The notes: generated by a model not told the origin, from the letters alone. 64,000 nucleotides of DNA from an uncultured Paenibacillaceae bacterium (GCA_946478845.1 CAMLDI010000002.1:164492-228491), one strand, 5' to 3'; positions 17,053 to 26,609 are shown, numbered from the stretch's first letter. Program-made: numbers and translations.

Positions 17053-18385
17053 TAATATCAGGCAATCGTTTTAATAATCGTTCCATGGATTTTTCTCCTT
17101 CAAGCAAAACCGTTTGTTCGTCAATGGTTTGCATGCGGCGATTTTCCATGACGATTTTCCCATTAATAATGACTGTTTCCACATTTTCCGGGGTGGCTGA
17201 ATAGACGATTTGGGAAACGGGATCTACACCAAAGGAAGGGCTTGTATGGAAGGTATTTAAATTCAGAATGGATAAATCCCCTTTTTTTCCAGGTTCTAAA
17301 CTGCCGATTTCCTTTTCTAATCCCAGGGATTTGGCACCACCCAGGGTCGCCATGTAAAACACATCCTTAGCAGGCATGGCTGTTGGGCCATGGATGGGTT
17401 TTTGGAGTAAAGCTGCGTAGCGCATTTCGTTAAACATATTTAAATTATTATTGCAGGGAGCTCCATCTGCGCCTAAACTTACAGTGATTCCTCGCTCAAG
17501 TAAATCTGGAGTTTGGGCAATACCCGAAGATAATTTTAAATTTGAGCCAGGACAGTGAGCCACTTTTACTCCTCGTTTGCGGATAATTTCTTTTTCTGTT
17601 TCATCTAACCAGATGCAATGGGCCAGAATCAGATTTTCATTAGCGAGGCCAATATGGTCCAGATATACAATATTCCGCATTCCCCGTTCTGCTTCCACAA
17701 GAGCAATTTCACCCTGATTTTCAGATGCGTGTGTATGAACCATGGTCCCGTATTGTCTGGATAAATCACGTACCTCAATTAATAGTTCTTCCGTACAAGA
17801 GATAACAAATCGGGGGCAAAAGGCATAACGAATCCGGCCATTCTCATGGTTATGCCATTTTTCCAATAAATCTACACTTTCTTGCAACGAATCTGCCGTG
17901 TTTTCTAACAGTAATTGGGGCACAGATTCCCCCTGGTCCATCATTACTTTTCCTGATAAGGCACGTATACCGCTCTGGGCAAGGGCGAGGAAGGCTGAAT
18001 TGGTATGATGGACGGTTTCCATATCCATGATCGTTGTTGTTCCCCCACGAATCAGTTCACCAATTCCCAGGAGGGCAGAATAATAGATGGACTCTTCATC
18101 ATGGGCTGCCTCTAAGGGCCAAATTCGGTGTTTTAACCAGTCCAATAATTCTAAATCATCGGCCTGGCCCCGAAAAAGGGTTTGGCAAAGATGGATATGG
18201 GTTTGCACAAATCCAGGTATCACGGTTTTTCCCTGGGCATCAATGACTATATCTGCTTTTCTATGGGAAAGGTCTTTTCCAATTTCCGTTATGGTCTCAT
18301 CTGTTATCAATAGATCTCCTCTGAAAATTTCGTTATGGGGATTCATGGTGATGATTTGGCCCTGGCGCACTAAAAGGGTTGTCAT
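17045..18385 (-). CDS. Amidohydrolase, adenosine-type deaminase (MtaD/5'-deoxyadenosine deaminase-like)
   Basis: 446-residue member of the TrzA/ATZ/MtaD branch of the amidohydrolases, which deaminates nucleoside-like substrates such as 5'-methylthioadenosine, SAH or 5'-deoxyadenosine. Visible metal ligands: QTHIHLCQ (~61-68), MVHTHASEN, LAHCIWL and SLGADGAPCNN. The composite beta-sandwich is formed by the two ends (VRQGQIITMN and VIINGKIVMENR). The substrate is inferred from family likeness only. It could feed SAM by-product salvage together with the mtnN nucleosidase at 31.2 kb. Start ATG 18385 has GGAGGGA upstream. It is 32 bases from recU on the same strand. Confidence 0.8.
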   Translation of the reverse strand: MTTLLVRQGQIITMNPHNEIFRGDLLITDETITEIGKDLSHRKADIVIDAQGKTVIPGFVQTHIHLCQTLFRGQADDLELLDWLKHRIWPLEAAHDEESIYYSALLGIGELIRGGTTTIMDMETVHHTNSAFLALAQSGIRALSGKVMMDQGESVPQLLLENTADSLQESVDLLEKWHNHENGRIRYAFCPRFVISCTEELLIEVRDLSRQYGTMVHTHASENQGEIALVEAERGMRNIVYLDHIGLANENLILAHCIWLDETEKEIIRKRGVKVAHCPGSNLKLSSGIAQTPDLLERGITVSLGADGAPCNNNLNMFNEMRYAALLQKPIHGPTAMPAKDVFYMATLGGAKSLGLEKEIGSLEPGKKGDLSILNLNTFHTSPSFGVDPVSQIVYSATPENVETVIINGKIVMENRRMQTIDEQTVLLEGEKSMERLLKRLPDIKK

Positions 18386-18417
18386 CAGAATTCCCTCCTT
18401 TCGAAATTACAGCCTCA

Positions 18418-19017
18418 TTAATCAGTTATATAGACATCCTTCACAACTTTTAAATAATCTAATCGGGGTTGATATCCTTCAGAAATAAGATACCCTAATT
18501 TTTTGATATCACAATAAGGAATTGATTTTCGCTCCCCTTGTTTCGATTTTTCCCAAAAAGAAATGAGATCATGGCCATCTAACAGGTAGGTTTCTTGCAA
18601 GGAAGTAAAACGTATCAGAGCAAAAGCAATTCCTTTTTGTTTTAAGACCAGTTTAATATGTTCAATTTGATGGGAATGAAAATTGTTTAAAGGAAAAGAT
18701 GTTTTATTTTTTGTTTCTTTTGCTTCAAAGTCAATGTATTTTCCTGCATAGACGCCATTATAATCCGTTGTTGATGGCTGGCGAAAATAAGCTTCTTTAA
18801 TGACTGCTGCTGAACGGGCTGGATAATCTACTTTCACAATTTGTATAGGGGTAGGCTTTTTATGAATGGAGGCAATTTCCCGGGCAACATAAAATGCATT
18901 GCTTTCATTCACATCTTCTTCCAGGGACATCCCCCTTTTTCCGGCGTTTGCTGTCTTATTGAAAATGGCTAAATAATCACGGGCATTCATGCGATTGGGA
19001 AAATGAGAGGAATTCAT
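18418..19017 (-). CDS. recU: Holliday junction resolvase RecU
   Basis: Resolves four-way junctions in recombination and chromosome segregation. At 199 residues it is the normal size. The signature runs through the protein: [47 protein letters not shown] followed by [18 protein letters not shown], with the nuclease Asp, Glu and Lys in YIDFEAK. Start ATG 19017 has AAAGGGGGA upstream. In B. subtilis recU is paired with ponA; here it is next to the deaminase gene and divergent from the MetX-like gene, so the classic pairing is lost. Confidence 0.92.
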   Translation of the reverse strand: MNSSHFPNRMNARDYLAIFNKTANAGKRGMSLEEDVNESNAFYVAREIASIHKKPTPIQIVKVDYPARSAAVIKEAYFRQPSTTDYNGVYAGKYIDFEAKETKNKTSFPLNNFHSHQIEHIKLVLKQKGIAFALIRFTSLQETYLLDGHDLISFWEKSKQGERKSIPYCDIKKLGYLISEGYQPRLDYLKVVKDVYITD

Positions 19018-19118
19018 ACAAAATTCCCCCTTTCTAATTTTATTTGTACTATTCTTGTTACTGTTCCTTGTAAAATAAAGTATAACGTAAAACCTGTTGA
19101 GAAAGGAGGGATTTTCAG

Positions 19119-20219
19119 GTGGAGGAGCCTATGAATCAGGTTAAAAAAGAACGTTTTTTCCTGCCTTCTTTTAAAATGGAATGTGGCCAAGAAATTCCTG
19201 TAGAAATTGGCTATGAAACTTATGGAAAACTAAATCCTGCCAAAGACAATGTTGTTCTGGTTTGCCACTTTTTTAGTTCCACAAGCCATGCGGCAGGAAG
19301 ATATACTCCTGAGGATCCTGAACCAGGATGGTGGGATAGTTTAATAGGCCCTGGGAAAGCAATCGATACCAATCGTTTTTTTGTGATTTCTTCTGATACT
19401 TTATGTAATATTCAACTGAAAAATCCCATGGTCTATACAACAGGACCTGCAACAATCAACCCTCTTACGGGCAAACCCTATGGGATGACATTTCCTCAGG
19501 TCACTTATGGGGATATGGCAGGAATTCAAAAAAAATTGATTGAATCCCTGGGCATAGAAAGATTATATGCAGTCATAGGCCCTTCTGCGGGAGGCATGCA
19601 GGCCTTAAACTGGGCAATACAATTCCCCGATTTAGTAGAACGTTGTATCAGTGTCATCTGTGGGGCTCGCATTCCTGTTTTCACTTCCCTAGCTTATTTG
19701 AAAGCTGCCATAGATGCCATCCAATTAGACCCTAATTGGAATGGGGGAGATTATTATGGAAAAGAGGAGCCTGTACAGGGTTTATCCATTGCCCTGCAAT
19801 TGATGAATCTGGCTGCTTATCAGTATAGTTGGTATGAAGAAAATTTCCCTAGAAAACAAAAGGAACAAGGAACTCCTTCCTTTCAAATAAAGTTTGATGA
19901 AGCTGTATTGCAAAGGATGCAACCTTATGATGCGAATCATTATATCTATACCTCCTGGGCTGCAATGAGTCATAATATTGGACACAATTATGATTCTTTA
20001 GAGGAAGCCCTTTCCCAGATCCATGCCCGTCTTCTGATGATTTCCTGTAGCAGTGATTTATTATTTCCCCCTGAGTATAGCAAGGAAGCGGTGGACATTA
20101 TGAAAAAAAGAGGGGGCAATGCTGATTATTTTGAATTTGAAAGCCCTTTTGGGCATATGGGTGGGGTTCTAGAGACCTTTCGTTTTGCCAAACAAATTTC
20201 TTCCTTTTTAAACGTATGA
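19119..20219 (+). CDS. MetX-like alpha/beta hydrolase (homoserine O-acetyltransferase family)
   Basis: 366 residues in the MetX fold. The nucleophile elbow is [13 protein letters not shown] (Ser near 156); the Asp is in SSDLLFPP (~311) and the His in FGHMGG (~343), completing a triad. Typical MetX has GGSMGGMQ and a GHDAF ending, so this is a divergent member and acyl transfer to homoserine is not certain. Other MetX-like landmarks are present: [10 protein letters not shown] near the oxyanion region, [14 protein letters not shown], and [13 protein letters not shown]. Starts GTG 19119 (AAAGGAGGG, spacing 9) and ATG 19131 (GGAGGAG) are both possible. No methionine genes adjoin it. Confidence 0.7.
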   Translation: MEEPMNQVKKERFFLPSFKMECGQEIPVEIGYETYGKLNPAKDNVVLVCHFFSSTSHAAGRYTPEDPEPGWWDSLIGPGKAIDTNRFFVISSDTLCNIQLKNPMVYTTGPATINPLTGKPYGMTFPQVTYGDMAGIQKKLIESLGIERLYAVIGPSAGGMQALNWAIQFPDLVERCISVICGARIPVFTSLAYLKAAIDAIQLDPNWNGGDYYGKEEPVQGLSIALQLMNLAAYQYSWYEENFPRKQKEQGTPSFQIKFDEAVLQRMQPYDANHYIYTSWAAMSHNIGHNYDSLEEALSQIHARLLMISCSSDLLFPPEYSKEAVDIMKKRGGNADYFEFESPFGHMGGVLETFRFAKQISSFLNV

Positions 20220-20229
20220 GGAAAAATGA

Positions 20230-20264
20230 AGTCTGCTTATCTCTAGAGGATAGGCAGACTTTTT
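20230..20264. terminator. Bidirectional terminator
   Basis: Stem AGTCTGCTTATC with GATAGGCAGACT (one wobble), loop TCTAGAG, then TTTTT; between the MetX-like gene and cotJC. Confidence 0.8.
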
Positions 20265-20269
20265 AAGTG

Positions 20270-20839
20270 TTAGAAGATTTTTTTCCGGTCCCGCTCTTCT
20301 TTGAGTATTTCCACACATTCGCGAAAACGTTGGGAATGGACAATTTCCCGTTCTCTTAAGAAAGTAAGGCTATCAATTAAATCAGGGTCATCGGTCATAT
20401 CAATTAACCATTGATAGGTGGCACGGGCTTTTTCTTCTGCCGCAATATCTTCATATAAATCAGCAATAGGATCGCCTTTTGCCTGGATATATGTTGCGGA
20501 AAAAGGGACTCCTCCGGCATTCTCATAAAAGAGGGCTTTATCATGATTGGCATAATGTGCACCTAATCCTGCCTTTTTTAAATCTTCAGGGGTTGCATCT
20601 TTTGTTAGTTTGTATACCATGGTTGCAATCATTTCCAAATGGGCTAGTTCTTCCGTCCCGATATCATTTAAGACGCCAATGATTTTATCAGGTACCGTAT
20701 AGCGTTGGTTTAAATAACGCAATGCTGCCGCTAGTTCTCCATCAGGGCCACCGTATTGTTCCTGCAAAAATTTGGCCATTTTAACATCACATTTGCTAAC
20801 CCTTACTGGATATTGAAGTTTTTTTTCATAATACCACAT
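20270..20839 (-). CDS. cotJC: Spore coat protein CotJC (manganese catalase-like)
   Basis: 189 residues of the manganese-catalase ferritin-like fold, the normal CotJC length. Metal ligands are visible in IGTEELAHLEMI, AAEEKARATYQWL and REREIVHSQRF (Glu and His). The protein is incorporated in the spore coat and is thought to handle peroxide. It is the last gene of cotJA-cotJB-cotJC. It has a good site (GGAGGGGAATTTGC) 15 bases after cotJB. Confidence 0.93.
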   Translation of the reverse strand: MWYYEKKLQYPVRVSKCDVKMAKFLQEQYGGPDGELAAALRYLNQRYTVPDKIIGVLNDIGTEELAHLEMIATMVYKLTKDATPEDLKKAGLGAHYANHDKALFYENAGGVPFSATYIQAKGDPIADLYEDIAAEEKARATYQWLIDMTDDPDLIDSLTFLREREIVHSQRFRECVEILKEERDRKKIF

Positions 20840-20854
20840 GCAAATTCCCCTCCT

Positions 20855-21115
20855 TTATACTTGCCAGGGCCAGGGTGTATTGCTCCAGGACCAGGGAGTT
20901 GGGGAAAAACTGGCTCCAAAATTACACATGGTCCCATACATGGATTCAAAATTTTTCTTTAACATTTGGCTCCGCTGGACCAGTTCATTAAATTGCATAA
21001 TTGCCTGTTGATCCAGAGGATGGGTATTCAGATAAAGATTTAATTCTAAAAGGGCAAAATCAACCTCTTGGATTTCATGAAGAAGTTCATAATATTTGGC
21101 CGTAGATTCCTTCAT
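20855..21115 (-). CDS. cotJB: Spore coat protein CotJB
   Basis: 86 residues, helical, with the family pattern YYELLHEIQEVDFALLELNLYLNTHP near the N-terminus and a Trp/Pro-rich tail (SPTPWSWSNTPWPWQ). It is needed with CotJA for coat assembly in Bacillus. Its start overlaps the cotJA stop by 4 bases (ATGA), showing translational coupling. Confidence 0.9.
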   Translation of the reverse strand: MKESTAKYYELLHEIQEVDFALLELNLYLNTHPLDQQAIMQFNELVQRSQMLKKNFESMYGTMCNFGASFSPTPWSWSNTPWPWQV

Positions 21116-21348
21116 GGGTTAGTTCCTCCTTTTCTAAAAGGATTTTCATAAGGAGCAAAAAGAGCAGGCCAAAGGGTACCATGTTTTAAGGCGGTTTGCA
21201 GGTTAGGGAATTGGGGTAAATTATAAGGTTGGAATCCCATATATAACTGGGGAGGAGTTTCGTAAGTTTTGACTTTCATTGGGGGACAGGGATCAAAGGG
21301 ACCAATGAATGGTTTGTAGGTTTTGCGATAGGTATTCATAAAATTCAT
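21112..21348 (-). CDS. cotJA: Spore coat-associated protein CotJA
   Basis: 78 residues, Pro/Tyr/Phe-rich, with FIGPFDPCPPMKVKTYETPP and repeated PNLQ/PYNLP motifs typical of CotJA. It begins the cotJABC operon behind AAAGGAGGC. In B. subtilis the operon is read by the mother-cell factor SigE; the upstream 70 bases are AT-rich, but I could not place a SigE promoter with confidence. The two annotated ATG codons (21348, 21339) are both possible starts. Confidence 0.88.
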   Translation of the reverse strand: MNFMNTYRKTYKPFIGPFDPCPPMKVKTYETPPQLYMGFQPYNLPQFPNLQTALKHGTLWPALFAPYENPFRKGGTNP

Positions 21349-21405
21349 AGCCTCCTTTCCATATAAAACCTTATATTACATTATGGAAAAAGGAAGTTGT
21401 TTCAT

Positions 21406-21442
21406 AACAAAAAAGAAACTGACATTTAATCAGTTTCTTTTT
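21406..21442 (-). terminator. Terminator of the DUF4127 gene
   Basis: Stem AAAAAGAAACTGA (21410-21422) with TCAGTTTCTTTTT (21430-21442), T-run on the minus strand; it overlaps the DUF4127 stop codon. Confidence 0.75.
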
Positions 21443-23036
21443 GTGCTTTAAGAATACATGAAATTTCATAGATCCTATTCCATGGCAAGTCCATTTGTGC
21501 TATATCCAATTGGGCAGGGTAGCAAACTCTTTCTCCATCCTGGCTGTTAATGATGGATAAATGATCCAATAATTTATTGCCTTCATTACATAGTGTAGAG
21601 GTTAACGCCTGTTTTTCCCCAGGATTTAATGTATAAAAGGGTGAGTAAGTTTGGCTATATTCTTTTCTTTTAATTAAATTGTAATAATAATCTTCCAGAT
21701 ATCTAAGGATCATCCATTGACTATGATTGGTGTTCCAGGTGGGCACATCTTTAATCATTTCCATATGGGCAATTAAAAGTCCTATGGTATTAGCCGATGT
21801 ATTCCATCCGCAAAAACTTTCAATGTTTTGGTCCAGTTTATGATTAAAATAATCTTCCATCCAGGAAATATGGGTATAGGCAAAAGCCAGATTGGCAACT
21901 CCTTTCATTCCTGTTTTGTGAGAATTTGCCCATTCCTTGACAGATGCAATGGATTCCTCGCTGGAATGAATATAGAGATGTAAAGGTATTTCATTGGTAT
22001 GATTGGCAGGTTGTACATAGTTCATTTTTTCTTGTACAACTACTGCTAAACTTCTTCCATCATAAGGGAAGATTCTGTTTTTATCTGAAGAACGAGAATA
22101 GGTCAAAGAATAGTTTGATCCAGTTTTGGATAATTCATTTTTATAACGGGCAAGAATGAGTGAGCTCAGTTCATCTGCACCGGCCATCACGGTCACGTTA
22201 TTAATTTGTTTTTTCTTTAAATAATCTTGGATTTTTCTTTCCGTGACTTTCGTCATGCCTTTGGAACTGGTATCATCCATGCCAATCAGCAGTTCATCTG
22301 CTATGCCTATCTGTACCCAATCCATTAATTCTTTGGTTACCTTATAGTTTTCTTCAAAAAGGGTTATATACTCTGCAATATATGATGTGGGATTGGATTG
22401 TTCCATATTTTTTAATTTTATCCATAGCTTGTCTTTATTATTTAATTTCGTGGTACAAAACTCGTCATATATTTTTCCGAAAGTAATGATTTCTGCACGA
22501 TGTTGAAATGAATTAAGGGTATAGGATGGGATTTCTCTAGGAATAAGGTTAATCAGATAAATTTTTTTATCGGGATAGCGAGATAATATTTCTTTCAGTT
22601 TTTGTATTCGTTCCTGGTTTTTCAGGTAGGATTGCGGGTTTCTTGCTTCAATGATTCCTCCGTTTAACCATTGGGGAATTCCAATAATTACAGCATCAAC
22701 AGATTGAATATTATCCATAAGGAACTTCTCAATGAGGGGATAATCACAGGGCTTCGTATAATAGTCAAGGCCTGTTTGGGGATAAATAACATGAAAATTG
22801 GCGATCCCCCCTAATAAAGAAACGTATGTTGTATTCACCGGTCGACTGTCCAGGGGAATTAAAAGTATTTTTTTACTTTGAAATTCATGGTTCTTCTTAC
22901 TAGATAAGGAATTGTAACCTTGGCTTGCCCTAACCAGGTTTTCTGTAAAAGCAAGAGGTGCAATAGGAAAACCATTATCCAACAAACAATAAAATAGAAA
23001 AATGAGAATGAGGACTGGTGCTATAACTTTGGAAAT
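21426..23036 (-). CDS. DUF4127 family exported protein, probable ATT start
   Basis: A large protein of the DUF4127 family, function unknown. Landmarks: KILLIPLDSRPVNTTYVSLL at the start of the domain, VIIGIPQWLNGGIIEARN, ELLIGMDDTSSKGM, MAGADELSSLILARY and YLEDYYYNL at the end. The pattern of Asp/Arg/Asn loops recalls a hydrolase with an alpha/beta core. From TTG 22985 the protein would lack its export signal. Upstream in frame, a hydrophobic stretch (IAPVLILIFLFYCL) extends to an ATT codon at 23036 with GGGGGG about 8 bases before it and a stop just beyond, and there is no ATG, GTG or TTG. I therefore place the start at ATT 23036 (536 residues). Confidence 0.75.
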   Translation of the reverse strand: MSKVIAPVLILIFLFYCLLDNGFPIAPLAFTENLVRASQGYNSLSSKKNHEFQSKKILLIPLDSRPVNTTYVSLLGGIANFHVIYPQTGLDYYTKPCDYPLIEKFLMDNIQSVDAVIIGIPQWLNGGIIEARNPQSYLKNQERIQKLKEILSRYPDKKIYLINLIPREIPSYTLNSFQHRAEIITFGKIYDEFCTTKLNNKDKLWIKLKNMEQSNPTSYIAEYITLFEENYKVTKELMDWVQIGIADELLIGMDDTSSKGMTKVTERKIQDYLKKKQINNVTVMAGADELSSLILARYKNELSKTGSNYSLTYSRSSDKNRIFPYDGRSLAVVVQEKMNYVQPANHTNEIPLHLYIHSSEESIASVKEWANSHKTGMKGVANLAFAYTHISWMEDYFNHKLDQNIESFCGWNTSANTIGLLIAHMEMIKDVPTWNTNHSQWMILRYLEDYYYNLIKRKEYSQTYSPFYTLNPGEKQALTSTLCNEGNKLLDHLSIINSQDGERVCYPAQLDIAQMDLPWNRIYEISCILKAQKETD

Positions 23037-23151
23037 GGGACTCCCCCCTTATTGCAGCCATATATTTTGCTTCTTTGTATATTATACTTTCTCTCCTGCC
23101 ACCCTAGAAATGATTAAACTTATCTATTAATGGAAATAGGAGGAATCCTTT

Positions 23152-23565
23152 ATGAAACTAAAAGATGTAATGACAAAGCAGGTAGTGAGTGTACGTCCCT
23201 TTCAAAGCATTGGCGAAGCAGCGCAAATCATGAGTGAAAATGATGTAGGGGTTGTTCCTGTGGTGGAAAAAGGCCAGTGTATTGGCATTCTTACGGATCG
23301 GGATATTGCAATTAGAGCAGTAGCCAGAAACCTGGGACCCAGTACAGAAATAAGGGATATCATGACAAAAAATGTGGTGACTGCTGATTCCCATATGGAT
23401 GTACAGGATGCCGTTAACTTGATGGCAGAAAATCAAATTCGGCGAATTCCTGTGATGGATAATGAGCAATTAGGAGGAATTATTTCCTTAGGAGATGTGG
23501 CAATTTCTAATGGATATCAAGGGGAAGCAGGAGAAGCGTTAACGGACATTTCCAAACCAGAGTAA
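23152..23565 (+). CDS. Two-CBS-domain protein
   Basis: 137 residues made of two CBS repeats: KDVMTKQVVSVRPFQSIGEA with GVVPVVEKGQCIGILTDRD, and IRDIMTKNVVTADSHMDVQDA with RRIPVMDNEQLGGIISLGD. The two pair into a Bateman module that usually binds adenine nucleotides. It has no attached enzyme domain, so it probably signals energy state to an unknown partner (YhcV/YrpB-like in B. subtilis). The start has a GGAGGAA site. It stands alone ahead of the sporulation lipoprotein with 66 bases between. Confidence 0.85.
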   Translation: MKLKDVMTKQVVSVRPFQSIGEAAQIMSENDVGVVPVVEKGQCIGILTDRDIAIRAVARNLGPSTEIRDIMTKNVVTADSHMDVQDAVNLMAENQIRRIPVMDNEQLGGIISLGDVAISNGYQGEAGEALTDISKPE

Positions 23566-23640
23566 ATCCTTTCATTTTCCTATAATTCCTACATCTTATC
23601 TTCGGTCATATTGAACAAACTATGACAGGAGGTGAGATAC

Positions 23641-24213
23641 ATGAATAAATGGTTTAAAAAAATAACAGTACTTTCTCTTGCTACACTAATGGGTGGTATG
23701 CTGGCAGCCTGCAATACAAACAAGGGTGCGGGAAATACCACAACCCAGGGTGTACGCAATGCAAACATTTATGATAATTATGGTCCCAAAAGAATTCCAG
23801 GCAGTAACGTAAATAAATATCCAAATGGAACCTATCCCTTTAATGAGACGAATGCTCGTTCCCATGGGATTACGAATTTGGATCGCAATGTAGCCAATCG
23901 AATGGCTCGTATTGCTGCTGATATTAATGGGGTAACAAAAGCTACTGCTGTAGTTCAAGGAAAAGATGCGATTGTAGGCATTGATGTGGAATCAGGAAAA
24001 AATAGAAGTACTGTAGAAAATAACGTACTTACTGCAATTCGTACGGGAGACCCCGCCTATCGGGTTCACGTTACGTCTAATGCAGATTTAAACCGCCGTA
24101 TTCGCGTATTAAATGAACAGGTAAGGTCAGGCCAGCCTGTACGGACTGTTGGACAAGATTTCGGAGCATTAGTGCGCGATATAGGGCGAACCATCACTGC
24201 ACCTTTCCGCTAA
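23641..24213 (+). CDS. YhcN/YlaJ-family sporulation lipoprotein
   Basis: 190 residues with a lipoprotein signal: basic start, hydrophobic helix and lipobox LAAC, after which the Cys would be lipidated. The mature part carries the family domain: a heavy-metal-like fold (VANRMARIAADINGVTKATAVVQGKDAIVGIDVE) and a strongly basic C-terminus. YhcN and YlaJ proteins are made in the forespore and located in the spore membrane. Start ATG 23641 is chosen because AGGAGGTG lies 7 bases upstream; GTG 23632 overlaps that site. Confidence 0.85.
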   Translation: MNKWFKKITVLSLATLMGGMLAACNTNKGAGNTTTQGVRNANIYDNYGPKRIPGSNVNKYPNGTYPFNETNARSHGITNLDRNVANRMARIAADINGVTKATAVVQGKDAIVGIDVESGKNRSTVENNVLTAIRTGDPAYRVHVTSNADLNRRIRVLNEQVRSGQPVRTVGQDFGALVRDIGRTITAPFR

Positions 24214-24234
24214 TAAAGATGTTTCATCTGTGAA

Positions 24235-24268
24235 AAAAAGAGGGATCCAATTTGGTCCCTCTTTTTCT
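24235..24268 (+). terminator. Terminator of the sporulation lipoprotein gene
   Basis: Stem AAAAAGAGGGA with TCCCTCTTTTT around CC-AATT-TGG, then TTTCTTT. Confidence 0.8.
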
Positions 24269-24315
24269 TTTTATGGTATAGTATTCATGGGAAATGAAGG
24301 AGGCATTATATAACC

Positions 24316-25896
24316 ATGACAGATCCAAGAAAAACTTTTGCGATTATATCACACCCTGATGCAGGGAAGACCACATTAACTGAGAAACTTCTTTATTTTG
24401 GCGGAGCCATTCATACTGCGGGAATGGTGAAGAGCCGTAAAGCATCACGTCAGGCAACATCTGACTGGATGGAAATCGAACGTCAGCGGGGGATTTCCGT
24501 TACATCTAGTGTCATGCAATTTTCCTTTGAAGGCTTCCAAATAAATATTCTAGATACCCCTGGTCACCAGGATTTTAGTGAAGATACATATCGGACGTTA
24601 ACAGCGGCGGATAGTGCAGTAATGCTTATTGACACTGCAAAAGGGGTAGAGGCACAAACCATCAAATTATTTGAAGTATGCCGGTTGCGTAATATCCCTA
24701 TTTTTACATTGATTAATAAGATGGATCGGGAAGGTCGGGATCCTTTATCTTTAATGGAAGAATTAGAAGATGTTCTTGGAATACGTTCTTGTCCAATGAA
24801 CTGGCCCATTGGCTCTGGCCATGATTTTAAAGGGGTATATGATCGAAAATCTGGCCAAATTGAACGTTTTCTGGGTAAAGGACAGGATAGTGATCAGATT
24901 TCCTTATATGAAGGGGAAGAAATTAGTTCTCAAGCAAAGGATTGGCTGGGAGAAGCCTTGTTAGAAAAATTATTAGAGGATATTGAGTTGTTAGATATTG
25001 CTGGCGATCCTTTTGATCGGGATAAGATTGATAATGGATTATTAACGCCTTTATTCTTTGGCAGTGCTTTAACCAACTTTGGTGTTAAGTCATTTTTAAA
25101 ATACTTCTTGCAACTGGCCCCTGGTCCCATGCCAAGAAATAGCGATAAAGGGTTAATTCCTCCTGATTCTCCGAAATTTTCAGGTTTTATCTTTAAAATT
25201 CAGGCGAATATGAATCCTGCCCATCGTGATCGTATTGCTTTTATGAGAATATGCTCAGGAACCTTTACAAGAGGGATGTCCGTTCTTCATGAGCGAACTG
25301 GAAAGAAAATAAAATTATCTCAACCCCAACAGTTTTTAGCCCAGGAGCGGAATATTGTAGAAAATGCTTATCCTGGAGATATTATTGGCTTATTCGATCC
25401 TGGCACATTCCGTATTGGGGATACATTGTGTGAAGGAAATACTGGATTTACCTTTGAGGGGGTTCCTCACTTTTCTCCAGAAATCTTTGCCCGTGTTCGT
25501 GCAAAAGATGCCATGAAATATAAGCAATTCCATAAAGGGATTGAACAATTAACAGAAGAAGGAGCAGTCCAGTATTTTACATCCATTGTACCAGGTGTAG
25601 ATAACCTGATTTTAGGTGTAGTCGGACAGCTCCAGCTTGAAGTATTTGAATACCGTTTACGGGGCGAATATGGTGTTGATGTGGAGATTCAACCTATAAA
25701 TTATGAAATGGCAAGATGGGTTAAAGGAGATAAAAAACCAGAGGAGTTAAACTTAATCCAATATGGAGGAAGTCTCCTCGTGCGGGATCGGGAAGATCGT
25801 ATGGTTGTTTTGTTAGAAAATAGTTATGCCGAGACATGGGCAAAAGATAAAAATCCTGGAGTACAATTCGTGAGTACTTCATATGAATTAGATTAA
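24316..25896 (+). CDS. prfC: Peptide chain release factor 3
   Basis: GTPase that recycles RF1 and RF2 after peptide release. At 526 residues it is the normal length. G-domain motifs: G1 SHPDAGKTTL, a switch region with RGISVTSS, G3 DTPGHQDFSED, G4 NKMDREGRDP. Domains II and III follow with FIFKIQANMNPAHRDRIAF and a C-terminal GVVGQLQLEVFEYRLRGEY. prfC is not universal in Firmicutes. The start is ATG behind GGAGGCA. Its stop codon overlaps the stop of the convergent serine protease. Confidence 0.93.
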   Translation: MTDPRKTFAIISHPDAGKTTLTEKLLYFGGAIHTAGMVKSRKASRQATSDWMEIERQRGISVTSSVMQFSFEGFQINILDTPGHQDFSEDTYRTLTAADSAVMLIDTAKGVEAQTIKLFEVCRLRNIPIFTLINKMDREGRDPLSLMEELEDVLGIRSCPMNWPIGSGHDFKGVYDRKSGQIERFLGKGQDSDQISLYEGEEISSQAKDWLGEALLEKLLEDIELLDIAGDPFDRDKIDNGLLTPLFFGSALTNFGVKSFLKYFLQLAPGPMPRNSDKGLIPPDSPKFSGFIFKIQANMNPAHRDRIAFMRICSGTFTRGMSVLHERTGKKIKLSQPQQFLAQERNIVENAYPGDIIGLFDPGTFRIGDTLCEGNTGFTFEGVPHFSPEIFARVRAKDAMKYKQFHKGIEQLTEEGAVQYFTSIVPGVDNLILGVVGQLQLEVFEYRLRGEYGVDVEIQPINYEMARWVKGDKKPEELNLIQYGGSLLVRDREDRMVVLLENSYAETWAKDKNPGVQFVSTSYELD

Positions 25897-26609
25897 CGCA
25901 ATAATTTATTTATAAAAGGTTTGATACTATCAATGCCGATGGCAAAACCTAGCCCATGGTTGTCCCTGATAATGAAGGCATTCATACCAATTGCTTCACC
26001 GTTCATATTAATCAGTGGTCCTCCGCTATTTCCAGGGTTAATGGCTGCATCTGTTTGAATAATATCTTCATAGATTTTTCCAGAAATCTGCACAGGACGA
26101 TTTTTTGCAGATATAACACCTGTGGTGACTGTATTTTCTAATCCTAGAGGATTCCCTATGGAAATGACCAGTTCTCCTACCTGTGCTTCTTGAGAAGAAC
26201 CAAGGGGAAGGATTGGGAGGGGAGCCCGGTTCGTAATTTGAATTAATGCCAGGTCCCGTTTTACATCGGACCAAATTAATTTTGCCTGTCTATTTTTTCC
26301 ATCGATTAAGCTAACTTGAATATTTTTTGCATTGTGGATTACATGTTCACTGGTTAAAATATACCCGGCAGGATGGATGATAAAACCGGTTCCAAAACTA
26401 TGGCGAACTTCCCTTTCTTGTGAGGGAAAAGTGGGAAAGAAAAACTGATGCAGAATATCACGTACGGATGGATTATTTAATTGATCATCGGTGGTAATGG
26501 AGACGATCGCGGGTTTAGCTTTTTCAACAATGGGGACGAAAAAGTTGGCAGGATGCAGGTATGAGGGTTGCCTCGTTTGGTTTGTAAATATGGTTTTTCT
26601 GTATTTCAA
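25893..26609 (-). CDS. Minimal HtrA-like trypsin-family serine protease
   Basis: 238 residues, essentially only the trypsin-like double barrel. The triad is clear: His in ILTSEHVIHN, Asp in RDLALI and Ser in NPGNSGGP. HtrA proteins normally have a membrane anchor and a C-terminal PDZ domain; both are missing. The N-terminal HPANFFVPIVEKAKPAIVSI is the usual HtrA entry region, without a clear signal peptide. It may act in the cytoplasm or be secreted by an unknown route. It is convergent with prfC, with overlapping stop codons (25893-25896). Confidence 0.8.
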   Translation of the reverse strand: MKYRKTIFTNQTRQPSYLHPANFFVPIVEKAKPAIVSITTDDQLNNPSVRDILHQFFFPTFPSQEREVRHSFGTGFIIHPAGYILTSEHVIHNAKNIQVSLIDGKNRQAKLIWSDVKRDLALIQITNRAPLPILPLGSSQEAQVGELVISIGNPLGLENTVTTGVISAKNRPVQISGKIYEDIIQTDAAINPGNSGGPLINMNGEAIGMNAFIIRDNHGLGFAIGIDSIKPFINKLLR

